The position numbers and the translations under genes are program-made. From DASYQD01 sp036005845 (GTDB lineage Bacteria; Acidobacteriota; Thermoanaerobaculia; Multivoradales; JAIOJS01), in NCBI GenBank assembly GCA_036005845.1, contig DASYQD010000060.1, positions 9,580-73,579 on the forward strand: a stretch of 64,000 nt of DNA, read 5' to 3'. Positions 40,443-50,200 of the stretch are shown here, in pieces. The notes beneath the pieces were generated by a model. The model had not been told where the DNA came from. It ran no database searches and was given only the letters and a program-made list of their open reading frames with translations. How positions within the stretch are numbered: the first letter of the stretch is position 1; every line of letters starts with the position of its first letter.

Positions 40443-41234
40443 TCACTTGTGCCGGTGCTGCTCGTCCCGCTCCTCGGCGAGAAGCGAGAGGATGACCTCG
40501 AGCAGCAGGTCGTTGGAATAGACGATGGGCCGCACGGTGATGTCGACGCTCTCGGCGTCGCAGCCGTGCTCGCCGGGCCGCATGTTGGCGAGCGGGATGC
40601 ACGGGTTGACGGGCGGCTCGGGACAGCTCTGGCTGACGTGCTTGGCGAGCACCTCGTAGTCGAGGCGGTCGCCGCGGAACACGTCGGGGACACGGCAGTG
40701 GAGGCGGATGGGCGGCGCCGGCCCCTCCTTGAAGGTGATCCGGTAGCGCTCGCGGATCGCTCCCGCGGCGCACTCCTCGACGGTGCCGCAGTCGCCGCCG
40801 AGCACCGGCGTCGGGTCGCTGTCACACTCGTGATAGCAGAGCAGCAGGCGGAAGGTGCCTTCCTCCTCGCGGTCCTCGCCCTGCCCGTAGCCCTGCTTGG
40901 GCGGCCGGTAGGTCCCTTCGCCGCCGCTGGGGACGAGCAGCTCGGGCGGGATGGCGACGCAGGTGCGCTCGGGAACGATGATCTCGCGGCCCCACTTGTC
41001 GATGGCGACGCCGGGCAGCACGGCGACGTGTTGGCCGTCGGGCTCGCACTCGACGTCGAGACCGCAGACGACGCCGTAACCCGACACCAGGCGGTTGAGC
41101 AGGTACCGCTTGGCGTTCATGTAGTCGGTCTCGAGCTGGAAGTGGTAGACGTCGAGCAGCTTGCCGTAGAAGTAGCGGTTGCGCACCGGCGCGCGCAGCG
41201 CCCGGTTGGCCGGTTGGGTGTCGGTGACAGCCAT
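40443..41234 (-). CDS. eCIS paralogue family member B
   Basis: The protein has 263 residues. RNRYFYGKLLDVYHFQLE, YLLNRLVSGYGVVCGLDV and VLPGVAIDKWGREIIVPE carry the same signatures as the other three members of this family. The rest is predicted beta-rich, ending in a helical tail (LLLEVILSLLAEERDEQ). I start at ATG 41234, which follows GAGGAGG; an in-frame ATG at 41252 lies upstream. No family name is known to me. Likely a particle component. Confidence 0.65.
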   Translation of the reverse strand: MAVTDTQPANRALRAPVRNRYFYGKLLDVYHFQLETDYMNAKRYLLNRLVSGYGVVCGLDVECEPDGQHVAVLPGVAIDKWGREIIVPERTCVAIPPELLVPSGGEGTYRPPKQGYGQGEDREEEGTFRLLLCYHECDSDPTPVLGGDCGTVEECAAGAIRERYRITFKEGPAPPIRLHCRVPDVFRGDRLDYEVLAKHVSQSCPEPPVNPCIPLANMRPGEHGCDAESVDITVRPIVYSNDLLLEVILSLLAEERDEQHRHK

Positions 41235-41258
41235 GGGGTCCTCCTCGTTCAATGTCTG

Positions 41259-43373
41259 CTACGGCCCTTCGACGATCGTCGAGCCGAGCCGCGTTCCGGT
41301 GCCGATGCTGCTCTCGCCCAGCCGGCCCGCCGCCGCGCCGCCGAGCACCAGGTCCGGGCCGCGGCCCAGCCGCCGCGCCGGCGAAGGCGCGCCGACGACG
41401 GTGTCGATGCCGACGCTCGACTGCAGGCCGACGCGCAGCCGCGGAGCGATGACGCACAGGTGCCAAGTGGCGTGCGCCGGCTTCTCGCGCTCGACGACGG
41501 CGCGCAGCTGCGCGAGCCGGTGCGGCGAGGCGGTCTGCCGCTCGTAGACCTGGACGCAGAACTGGTGCGCCACCGTTTCGTAGAGGTGAGCGCCGAGCCC
41601 GCCTTCGCCGGCGAGGTAGGAGCCGTCGAGCACCGCCGTGGTGCCGACGACGGCGCCGTCGAGCTCGGCGGGGGCGAGCACGGTGTCGAAGCCGAGCCGG
41701 CCGCGCCCGGCGGACGCTGCGTCGTCGGCCGGCAATGCCCACCAGCCGCCGCCGAGCACCGGCTCGACGATGCGCACGTCGACGCCGGTCGCGAAGCGCA
41801 CCGCCTCGCGCAACCCGGCCGGCGTGCCGCGTCTCGCCGCCGCCGCGTAGGCGCAAGCGACGGCGCGCCGCGTAGTCTCCTCCGGCCAGGTCTCGTCGAG
41901 GTCGATGCCCAGCCAGCCGGCGAGCCAGGGCAGCCACGCGGCCGGCGCCGCCGCCGCATCGAACAGCCGCGGCAGGCGATCGATCTGCTCGTCGAGGTCG
42001 GTGAACTCGCTCTCGAAGAGGGCGAGGACGCGCTCGAGGAGCTCGGGGTCCTTCGCCTGCGTGCGGTAGATCGCGGGCAGGTGGCGCGACCAGGTCTCGG
42101 GGTCGTAGTCGACGCGGACCTGCTCGAGCACCGGCGTGTGCCGCCCTTCGCCGGCGAGGTGGACGCCGATCCAGAGCCGCGGCGAGGCGACGCGGAGGAG
42201 GCCGCGGAGCGCGTCCTGGGGCAGCGGGCTCCAGCCGGCGCCGAACGGCGCGTAGGATGAGGGCAGCGGGTCGTCGGGCGGCGTCGCCGACGCCGCCGCG
42301 TGCACGTAGACCTGGAGGTGGGCGCCGGCGGCAAGCGCGCCGCCGCGGGTCTCGATCTCGTGCCAGAGCACCGGCCGCGAGCCAGGACCGAAGGGTCCGC
42401 CCCACAGCACGCCGCTGCGCACGTAGCCGCCGGTGAGGAGCAACCGGACCGGCGTCGCGGCGCCGCCCGGGTGGAGCCACAGGCCGCCCGAGCCGTCGAC
42501 AGCCAACGCCGCCACCGGTCCTTCGAAGCCCTCGGCCTCGCCGATCGCGGTGCCATCGAGCAGCAGCCGCAGCAGCCCGCCGCCGGCGGCGTCGCCGACG
42601 TAGAGCGAGCTGCCGGCGAAGAGCAGAGCGAGCGGGCCCGCGAGCGGCACGTCGAACGAGCCCTGCGGTTGGCCCGCGGTGTCGAAGGCGAAGACGGCCT
42701 TGCGCGCGGCCCCGGCGTCGAGGACGAAGACTTCCTCCCTGCCGTCGACGCCGCCGACGGCGACGCCGACCGGTTGCTCGAGCCCTGCCGCCGCCGCGCG
42801 CTGCCAGAAGGAAGCGTCGACGTCGCCGCCCGGCCCGTACTTCTGCACGCGCCTGTTGCCATGGTCGACGACGTAGACGTTGCCGGCGGCGTCGGCCGCC
42901 AGCGCCCACGGCGTGTCGAGCTGGCCGGGCTCCGTCCCGGGCTCGCCCCAGATGCCGAGCAGCTGGAAGGTCGCGGGGTCGACGAGCTGCAGGCGATGGT
43001 TGCCGCCGTCGGCCACCACCAGGACGCCTCGCGTGGGATGGAAGAGCAGCCCGCGCGGCGCGCGCAGCCGGCCGGGCAGCTCGCCCGTACCGCCGAAGCA
43101 GGACAGCGGACAGGTCGCGCCGTCGCAAGGATCGATGCGCAGCAGCCGGTCGCCTGCGGGATCGGTGAAGAAGACGGTGCCGTCCGAGCCGACCGCGATG
43201 CCGGCGGGTCCGTCCGCTGCCGGCAGCTCGGCGAGCGCGGCGTCGGCCACCGCGAGCAGCGGCACGTGGGCGAGCCGCAGCGCGCCGCCCGCGTCGAGCT
43301 CGAGGCCGCGCCAGCGGAACGCCGGCCAGCGGTTGGCGACGTTGAGGTAGAGGAAGCCCGCGGCGTCGTCCAT
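41259..43373 (-). CDS. NHL-propeller / phage tail protein I-like fusion
   Basis: The protein has 704 residues. The first ~360 residues are NHL-type beta-propeller repeats (GIAVGSDGTVFFTDP, PRGLLFHPTRGVLVVADGGNHR, PWALAADAAGNVYVVDHGNRRVQ). The region ~425-610 matches the P2 gpI/Afp tail-protein-I fold (HLPAIYRTQAKDPELLERVLALFESEFTDLDEQIDRL), which closes the baseplate and positions fibres. The C-terminus (~640-704) is low-complexity Gly-rich. The ATG at 43373 follows the neighbouring stop by a single base. The propeller fusion could bring carbohydrate or receptor binding directly onto the baseplate. Confidence 0.7.
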   Translation of the reverse strand: MDDAAGFLYLNVANRWPAFRWRGLELDAGGALRLAHVPLLAVADAALAELPAADGPAGIAVGSDGTVFFTDPAGDRLLRIDPCDGATCPLSCFGGTGELPGRLRAPRGLLFHPTRGVLVVADGGNHRLQLVDPATFQLLGIWGEPGTEPGQLDTPWALAADAAGNVYVVDHGNRRVQKYGPGGDVDASFWQRAAAAGLEQPVGVAVGGVDGREEVFVLDAGAARKAVFAFDTAGQPQGSFDVPLAGPLALLFAGSSLYVGDAAGGGLLRLLLDGTAIGEAEGFEGPVAALAVDGSGGLWLHPGGAATPVRLLLTGGYVRSGVLWGGPFGPGSRPVLWHEIETRGGALAAGAHLQVYVHAAASATPPDDPLPSSYAPFGAGWSPLPQDALRGLLRVASPRLWIGVHLAGEGRHTPVLEQVRVDYDPETWSRHLPAIYRTQAKDPELLERVLALFESEFTDLDEQIDRLPRLFDAAAAPAAWLPWLAGWLGIDLDETWPEETTRRAVACAYAAAARRGTPAGLREAVRFATGVDVRIVEPVLGGGWWALPADDAASAGRGRLGFDTVLAPAELDGAVVGTTAVLDGSYLAGEGGLGAHLYETVAHQFCVQVYERQTASPHRLAQLRAVVEREKPAHATWHLCVIAPRLRVGLQSSVGIDTVVGAPSPARRLGRGPDLVLGGAAAGRLGESSIGTGTRLGSTIVEGP

Positions 43374-44279
43374 CTACTCGACTCCCATCCAGACGGCCTG
43401 CCAGTCGTTCCACGGCTTCGTCTCGCGGACCGCGCCGACCGCCACGATCAGGATCTCGATCGTGAAGCCGACGGGGCTCGCATCTCGCACCGACGGGGGG
43501 AGATCGAAGACCAGGTTGAGAGGGTCGTGCGTCACCCGTTGGCCGTCGAGGCGCACGGAGTAGCAGGGGGTGGTCTGGAAGCCCGCGGCGGAGGTATCGA
43601 TCGCGGCCGTCAGGCTGACGATCCCGCGCTCCGCATCCGAATTTTCCACCCAGTCGATGTCCTGCGAGCCGCAGGCGATGTAGGGCTGGCAGGCCAGGCG
43701 GGCGCTGCGCCGTTCGGCCAGCGAGACGTCCTGGCGCAGCCGGCACTCGAGCACCTCGACGCGCGCCAGGACGATGCGCAAGCCCCGGGCGACCTCCTGC
43801 TTGAGCGTTTCGTCGAGCGGCGTCAGGTGCTCGGCGCCGTCGCGCCGCAGCCGCACCCAGCAGAGCACCGGTTCCTCGCGCCGCCGCACGACGCCGCGCC
43901 GCAGGCAGATGCCCTCGCGCGTCTCCGCCTCCTCGAGCAGCTCGTCCGCGGGGTAGGAGACGACGAGGTCGAAGAAGACCGACTGGCCGTCGTCTTCGGC
44001 GGCGACCGGCGGCACCGGTTCGACCTTGTCGCGCGTGAGCACGATCTCGCGGCCGAGCGAGTCCAGCGCGTAGCCGGGGCCGACCCGCACTTCGCGGTCG
44101 TCGCGCTTGCCGCTCACCGCCAGGCCGCGACCGATCCCCGGCTGGTGGAGGCTCACGTTGTGCAGCTGCCGCATCTCGCGGTGGAAGGCCTCGATGCCCT
44201 GCAGGTCGTCGGCGAACAGCCGTTGGCCGTTGAAGAAGCTCAGCCGCTCGACGAAGGCCGTCTCGTCAAGGATGCCCAT
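43374..44279 (-). CDS. eCIS paralogue family member C
   Basis: The protein has 301 residues. VERLSFFNGQRLFADDLQGIEAFHREM, HQPGIGRGLAVSG and VGPGYALDSLGREIVLT correspond to the shared N-terminal signatures of the family at 39-45 kb. The C-terminal half is beta-rich with DTSAAGFQTTPCY, which recurs as DTHAAGFTQPPCY in the next member. The gene is packed against its neighbours with overlapping or abutting ends, so it belongs to the particle operon. No assigned function. Confidence 0.65.
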   Translation of the reverse strand: MGILDETAFVERLSFFNGQRLFADDLQGIEAFHREMRQLHNVSLHQPGIGRGLAVSGKRDDREVRVGPGYALDSLGREIVLTRDKVEPVPPVAAEDDGQSVFFDLVVSYPADELLEEAETREGICLRRGVVRRREEPVLCWVRLRRDGAEHLTPLDETLKQEVARGLRIVLARVEVLECRLRQDVSLAERRSARLACQPYIACGSQDIDWVENSDAERGIVSLTAAIDTSAAGFQTTPCYSVRLDGQRVTHDPLNLVFDLPPSVRDASPVGFTIEILIVAVGAVRETKPWNDWQAVWMGVE

Positions 44280-45204
44280 GGATCACCTCGGGGAGGTCGT
44301 CGGTGCGCATCTGGATGCCGAGCCAGCAGACCGCGAGCTGGCGCCGGGCCGCGGCGAGGAGGAAGTTGCCCTTGCCGACGGTCGACAGACCGAAGGGCAC
44401 GACACGGAAGCGAAAGCCCGTCAGCGTCTGCTCGGCGAGATGGCAAAGGAGCGGCTGCAGGAACCGCCGCAGCACTCCCGTCGCGTCTTCGCTCACGATG
44501 CCGCCCTGCAGCCAGGCGAAGTAGCAGGGAGGCTGGGTGAAGCCCGCCGCGTGCGTGTCGATCGCGACCTGCAGCCCGAGCACGACGCGCTGCGCCTGTC
44601 CGGCGACGCCGGCGTCGACTTGCCACAGCTGCCACGCGGTGGCGCCGGCGACGGTTCTGCCGTGGCCCAGCCGCGGCTTCGCCAACGGCCGTGCCATCGG
44701 CTGGCGAAAGTCGGGATCGAGCCGCACCGCGCCGCCGCGTTGGAAGAGGCGCCCGAGCGGCACGCCGTCGAGCGGCCGCAGCCGCCAGGCCGGCAGCCAG
44801 GCGAGCTCGGCGGCGGCGGGCGCCGGCGCACCGCAGCCGGCGCCCGCGAGATTGCCTGCGGCACGCGCGCCGCCTTCGTCGCGATAGCGGAGGACGAGGA
44901 CGAGCGTCGCATCCTCCGGCGCGCGCTGCGGCGCCGGCGCCGTCGCCGGCCGCTGGAGGATGAGCTCGCGGCCGAAGGCGTCGTAGGCGAGGCCGCCCTC
45001 GACCTTCACCCGCGGCTTCGTTAGCACGCTCGAGTCGAGCGTGACCTGCAGCCCGTAGCGCACGCCGAACGCGCCGTGCATCGCGCGGTTGTGCGACCAG
45101 CGCAGCTGCTCCTCGTAGGAAGCGTGGTCGCGAAAGTCACGCGACAGCAGGTCCTGGTCCGGCACGTAGCGGAGGCGCTGCAGCTCGTGGGGATCGGCGA
45201 TCAT
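44266..45204 (-). CDS. eCIS paralogue family member D
   Basis: The protein has 312 residues. LQRLRYVPDQDLLSRDFRDH, NRAMHGAFGVRYGLQV and VEGGLAYDAFGRELILQRP match the family pattern. The C-terminal half shares DTHAAGFTQPPCYFAWL with member C. I start at ATG 45204 after GGAGGTG. Its 3' end overlaps member C by 14 bases. Function unknown; it lies directly between baseplate J and the gpI-like gene, so a structural role near the baseplate is the simplest reading. Confidence 0.65.
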   Translation of the reverse strand: MIADPHELQRLRYVPDQDLLSRDFRDHASYEEQLRWSHNRAMHGAFGVRYGLQVTLDSSVLTKPRVKVEGGLAYDAFGRELILQRPATAPAPQRAPEDATLVLVLRYRDEGGARAAGNLAGAGCGAPAPAAAELAWLPAWRLRPLDGVPLGRLFQRGGAVRLDPDFRQPMARPLAKPRLGHGRTVAGATAWQLWQVDAGVAGQAQRVVLGLQVAIDTHAAGFTQPPCYFAWLQGGIVSEDATGVLRRFLQPLLCHLAEQTLTGFRFRVVPFGLSTVGKGNFLLAAARRQLAVCWLGIQMRTDDLPEVIHGHP

Positions 45205-45223
45205 GGTCGTCGTCACCTCCGCC

Positions 45224-47242
45224 TCAGCCGACCGTGATCTCGTGCCGACCGGCGGCGACCAGGCCGATCGGCCCGACACAGACGTTGCCGCACACGCCGC
45301 CCTCGCACGCACAGCCGGCGATCAGCTCGAGCGCCAGCACGTGGTCGACGCCCGGCACCTCGTCGATGAGCTGCAGCACTTCGGAGCGATAGACGTCCCG
45401 CCCGAAGGGCCACCCCTTGCCGTCGGGGCCGCCGGTGAGCGGGTGGAAGAAGCGGTCGACGGTCTCGACGATGCGCGCGCGCAGCGCCGCCGGGTCGACG
45501 CCGACGAGCGGCTGCACGCGGGCGCGCACGGCGATCTCCACGTACTCGGGTCCCACCACCACGATGCGCGTGCCGAGCAGCCGGTGGCGCGCCAACGCGC
45601 GCGCCACGGCGCGGCGGGTGAACGCGCTGGGGAACGGCCGGCGCTGCGGCAGGAACGGCAGCACGATGACGGTGACGACGCCGATCGCCTGCAGGCAGGG
45701 CAGCGCTGGATCGAGGTTGGCGCGCGCCGCGACGCGCGCGAGCCGCACGCCGGGCGTCGCGAGCGCGATGGCTTCGTAGTCGGCGAGCGTCACCGCCCGC
45801 AGCGGCTGCTCGACCGAGTCGACGGCGCGCGCCGCCGCGGCGGCCAGGCTCTCCGCCGCGGCACCGCCTTCGGCCGGCACCGGGTTGGTGGCGGCGAGCC
45901 CCGGCGCGCCGCTCTTCGGGCGCCACCGCAGACCGGCCGGCACGTTGCCCTCGGCGGCCCGCGTCGAGCGGTAACCGACGCGCACCAGCGCGCCCGAGGG
46001 CAGCCGCCGGCCGGCGTCGCCGTCGCCGAAGGTGAGCTGCCCCCGCTGCGCGGCGAGCACGAAGTGGGAGCCGGCGCGCCCGGAGACGTCGAAGTCCGGC
46101 CGTGCCGACCACGACACGGGGACGCCGTTCTCGACGACCGTGGTCTCGACCTCACCGTCGGCGATCACCGGTCTCGTGACGGCCAGCTGCTGATACGGCT
46201 CGCCGTTGCCGGAGCCGATGGGCTCCTCGACCGCCTCCGATTGTTCGGCGGCGACGCCGTCCATCACCACCTGCGCGAGCGCGGGCGCGGCGTCGTAGGT
46301 GCCGCCGGTGATACGACAGCGCAGGTAGTGGAGCGGCGTCTTCACCGCGCCAACCCGCGCCGCGACGGTGGCGACCGGTGCCGCGATGACGACGCGGCCG
46401 TCGAGCGTGAAGCTGCGGGTGTCGTCGGCGACCTCGCCGGCCTCGGCGTCGAGCCGTCGCCACACGCCGGGCGCCACCTGGAGCTCCCACGCCGTGCGCG
46501 CCGCGGCTGGCGGCGGCACCGTGTCGTTCGACGCCGTTGCGGGCGTGGGCGCGGCCGCGTCGCCGTCCCTCGCCTCGCCGCAACGGCAGGGAGACACCGG
46601 GCCCGGCGGCGAGCAGCGCTCGAGCGCGCGCCGCGCCTCCTCGAGCAGGCGCTGGCGCTCGTCCCAGCCGGAGCGCCCACCGGCGAAGCGCAGGTAGAGC
46701 GTCACCGCGGCACCGACCGGCAACGCCTCGTCGAAGCCCAGGTAGAGCGCGGCTCCCGGTCCTGGCTCGACGCCGAAGGGCGCCACAACCTCGCCGCGCC
46801 GCCAGCGCGGCGTCAGGTCCTCGATCGCGCCCGTGTCGCCGCTCTGGATCGCTTGCACGCCGACGCCGCTGACGGTGAGCGGCTCGAGCGTGCGCCAGAC
46901 GGTGCGCACGCCGCCAAGATCCGCGCCCTCGAGCTCGAAGCCGGCAGGCACCGCGACGCCCGACGCCGCGGCCGAGAAGGCGAGCACGGTGCGTGCGGCG
47001 CGCGGCGGCCGCGGCTCGATGCCGACGAGCGACAAGAACTTCCGCCGATGCGAGGCCGGCACTCGGTTGATCCGATAGAGCTCGATCTCCGCCACCCACG
47101 CCAGCAGCTCGACGAGGGTGATGCCGGGGTCGTGGACGTTGTGATCGGTCCAGCCCGGTGCGTAGAGCGGGATGAGCGAGCGCCCCTCCTGGACGAGGTC
47201 GACCCAACGGCGGTCATCGAGGTTGGGCAGCGGCAGAGCCAT
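45224..47242 (-). CDS. Baseplate J-like protein (first copy)
   Basis: The protein has 672 residues. The N-terminus (DHNVHDPGITLVELLAWVAEIELYRINRV) is the conserved start of baseplate-J/gp6-type wedge proteins. The middle contains QLTFGDGDAGRRLPSGALVRVGYR and EGNVPAGLRW, and the C-terminus the typical TPGVRLARV and DRFFHPLTGGPDGKGWPFGRDVY segments. It would form part of the baseplate wedge that triggers sheath contraction. It ends in CACEGGVCGNVCVG, an unexpected Cys cluster. Confidence 0.85.
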   Translation of the reverse strand: MALPLPNLDDRRWVDLVQEGRSLIPLYAPGWTDHNVHDPGITLVELLAWVAEIELYRINRVPASHRRKFLSLVGIEPRPPRAARTVLAFSAAASGVAVPAGFELEGADLGGVRTVWRTLEPLTVSGVGVQAIQSGDTGAIEDLTPRWRRGEVVAPFGVEPGPGAALYLGFDEALPVGAAVTLYLRFAGGRSGWDERQRLLEEARRALERCSPPGPVSPCRCGEARDGDAAAPTPATASNDTVPPPAAARTAWELQVAPGVWRRLDAEAGEVADDTRSFTLDGRVVIAAPVATVAARVGAVKTPLHYLRCRITGGTYDAAPALAQVVMDGVAAEQSEAVEEPIGSGNGEPYQQLAVTRPVIADGEVETTVVENGVPVSWSARPDFDVSGRAGSHFVLAAQRGQLTFGDGDAGRRLPSGALVRVGYRSTRAAEGNVPAGLRWRPKSGAPGLAATNPVPAEGGAAAESLAAAAARAVDSVEQPLRAVTLADYEAIALATPGVRLARVAARANLDPALPCLQAIGVVTVIVLPFLPQRRPFPSAFTRRAVARALARHRLLGTRIVVVGPEYVEIAVRARVQPLVGVDPAALRARIVETVDRFFHPLTGGPDGKGWPFGRDVYRSEVLQLIDEVPGVDHVLALELIAGCACEGGVCGNVCVGPIGLVAAGRHEITVG

Positions 47243-47251
47243 CGCGTCTCC

Positions 47252-50200
47252 TCACACCAACTTGATGCGCAGCGTCCCGGCGGCCACGACGCGGTCCGGG
47301 CGCACCGCCACGCGCTCTCCCTGGAGCTGGCGGTCGAGGAGCAGGTGCAGCTCGCGGACGAAGTCGACCCCTTCCACCCGCTCGAGCGCGGCGGCGAGGT
47401 CGGAGATGTAGACGTCGCGGCCCGCCGGCCAGCCCGAGCGCTCGGGACCGCCGCGCAGCGGATGAAGGAACGACTCGAGCGCCGCGCGCACGCGCTGCTC
47501 GACGCCGCCGGCGTCGGCGGGATCGAGCGGCGCGACGGTCGCCTCGACGTCGACCGGCAGGTAGTCGGGGCCGGTGACGTGGAGGTGCAGCGCGGCCGTG
47601 AAGTCGGCCCCCGCGCGCTCGGCGACGGCGCGGCGCACGCGGTCGCGCAGGCCGAGCGACGGCCACGGGCGCGGCTCCTCGCTCTGCGGGATGAGGATGA
47701 GCGTCACCCAGCCGGGCCGCTTGCGGCCGGAGGGATCGAGGGTCGGCACCACGCGCGCCACCGCCACGGCGGGCGACGCCTCGCGGGCGAGCGACTCGAT
47801 GCCCGCGGCGGTGACGGCGCGGCCGCGGCGGGCGAGGGTGAGCGGCCCACGGCCGGCGAGCGTCTCCACCGTCTCGGCGTCCGCTCCCCCTTCGGCCGGC
47901 CGCGGGTTCGACGCCTTCTCGACCCCGGGCACGCCGGCGAGCACCTGCTTGACGGCGCCGGCGGCGACGTTGCCCTGCGAGCCGCCGCCGGTGCGGTAGC
48001 GGCGAGCGACGACCGCCGCGCCCGGCGGCGGCACGCGCCCCTGCTCGCCGCCGCCGAAGGAGAGCTGGCCGCGCGAGCGCTCGAGCACGTAGTGGCGGTC
48101 CTGCGGCCCTGAGCGGAAGAAGTCCTCGCGCACCTCCCAGCGCACCCAGGCCTCGATCACCCGCTTGTTGCGGTCGCGCCGCAAGCGCAGCGGCGTCTTC
48201 TCGACCTCGGTCTCGCTGCCTTCGCGGGCGAGCAGCTCCTCGAGCTCGCGCAGGGCGGGCTCGCCGAGCAGATCGCGGGCGAGGATGCGCCACTCGACGT
48301 TGGCGCGCGGGCCGGCGAGCTCCTGCACCTCGACCTGCTCGCCGACGAGCACCGGGAAGCGGCGGAAGCGGAGCGCCTGATGGGCGAGGCCGGAGGCGGT
48401 GCCGATGCGCTCGTCCGTCACCGTCTCCCACTGCGACGCCCACACCGCGTTGGGGAAGAGGCCGAGGATCGCGGGCTCGCCGGGCGGGCCGTCCTCTTTC
48501 AACCGCGCGCGCAGCCAGAAGAGCGAGGTGCCGAAGCGCGCCGCCGGCTTCGCGTCCTCGGGCCCGATCAGCGACACCATGCCCGGCACCCGCAGGTTCG
48601 ACGTCTCGTCGTCGACGACGAGGCGCGACCAGTCGAAGCCGTTCCACGACTCCCAGACGAGGTCGGGGCCGCGCACGTCGCCGCGCTTCTCCTCGACGTC
48701 GACGAAGAGGTTCAGGCGGTCGACCGGCAGCTTCATGTCGAAGCCGAGGTAGAGCGCCGGGGTCGAGCCGCTCACCTGCGCGAACGGCGCGAAGACGAGC
48801 CCCGGCCACCGCGCCTCTTCGCTGCGGTCGGCGTAGGCGAAGTCGTTGTAGGTGAGCACGCGCTCGGCGGGGAACGGCCCGTACTCCCACGCGTAGCCGA
48901 GCCGCAGCTCCGCCAGCACCGGCGGCTGGGGCACGACGTAGGTCATGGTGTTGGTGCCGTTGCCGGTCTGAAAGGTGGCGGTGGCGAGGATGGCGTAGTT
49001 GTCCGTGGCGAGCCGGGCGCGGAGCCAGAGGCCCTCCTGGTCGTTGACTTTGGTGGCCGCGACGTCGTCGGGGACGCGGAAGCGGAAGGCGCCGCTGCCG
49101 GTGAAGTGCTCGGGATCGCCGCTCGCGTCGGCGTCGGACGTGACGTCGAGCAGCGCCTCCCAGCCGCGGCCGTTCCAGTACTCCCACACGAGCTCGGGAT
49201 GGAGCGGAGTGTTGGTGGTGGTGAACGACACCGCCGGCGGCACGATCTTGTTCACCCGCACCGTCACCTCGGCGCCCGGCTTGCTCAGGACCTCTTCGCT
49301 CGCCAGGTAGAAGGCGTCGCCCGGCTTGGGTGCCTGCCCGAGCGGATAGAAGGCCTTGCTGGTGTCGAGCTTCTCGGCGCCGAAGTACGCCTTCTCCGGC
49401 TCCAGGCCGCCCTCGGGCGAGCTCGACGACGACGCGTCCGCCGCCGCGGCGGCGAGTGATTTGGGCGCCAGCTCGGGCTCGGGCAACGGCTCGATCGGCG
49501 AGAGATGGAGGAACAGCAGCGTGCCGGACAGGGCCGTCGGTTCCGACTCGGGCAGCGGCCGCGCCACGTGGATGGAGAGCTTGACGTCGTCGACGACCGG
49601 CAGCACCTGCGTGGGGTCGAGCGGCAGCGGCTCGGTCAGGCGGCCGCGGATCCAGTACGCCTCGATGCCGCCGACGGTCGTCTTCTTGGTCTCGGCGCAG
49701 TCGGCCTCGAGGCGGACGCGGCCGCTGCGCGTCAGGCCGCGGGTGCCGTCGCCGCTCGTCTCGGCTTTGCCCTCGCAGCCCGGCCGCATCCCTTTGAAGC
49801 CGCGCCACACCTGGCCGTCCCAGTACTCCCAGGTGATCGACAGCGGCTCGCTCGACGGCTCGACGAGCTCCAGCTGAACGTCGAGCTGTACCTTGGCGTC
49901 GAAGTGCAGCAGCGTGTCGTGGGCGATGTAGATCGCGTGCGGCGTGTCGGCGAGCAGCGACCGCGCGAAGGCGCGCACCGGCCGCCCCCCGAGCAGATCG
50001 GCGCTGTGGTCGAAGTACTGGTCTCGTCCCGGCCACAGGCTCACCACCTGAACGAGGCGCGCCGGCGACAGGCCGGCGGCGCGCTCGGTCTCGAAGACGA
50101 TCTGCTGGGTGCTCTCCGGCGGCGGCGGCGCTGCCACCCGCGAGCCGGCGGGGAGCGTCACCGGCAGTGCCTTGCCGCCGATCTGGAAGACCATCGGCAC

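Noticed and set aside
45203..48112. A 969-residue plus-strand frame opposite the J genes
   Set aside because: Arg/Gly/Asp-rich antisense shadow typical of high-GC DNA; no domain and no ribosome binding site.
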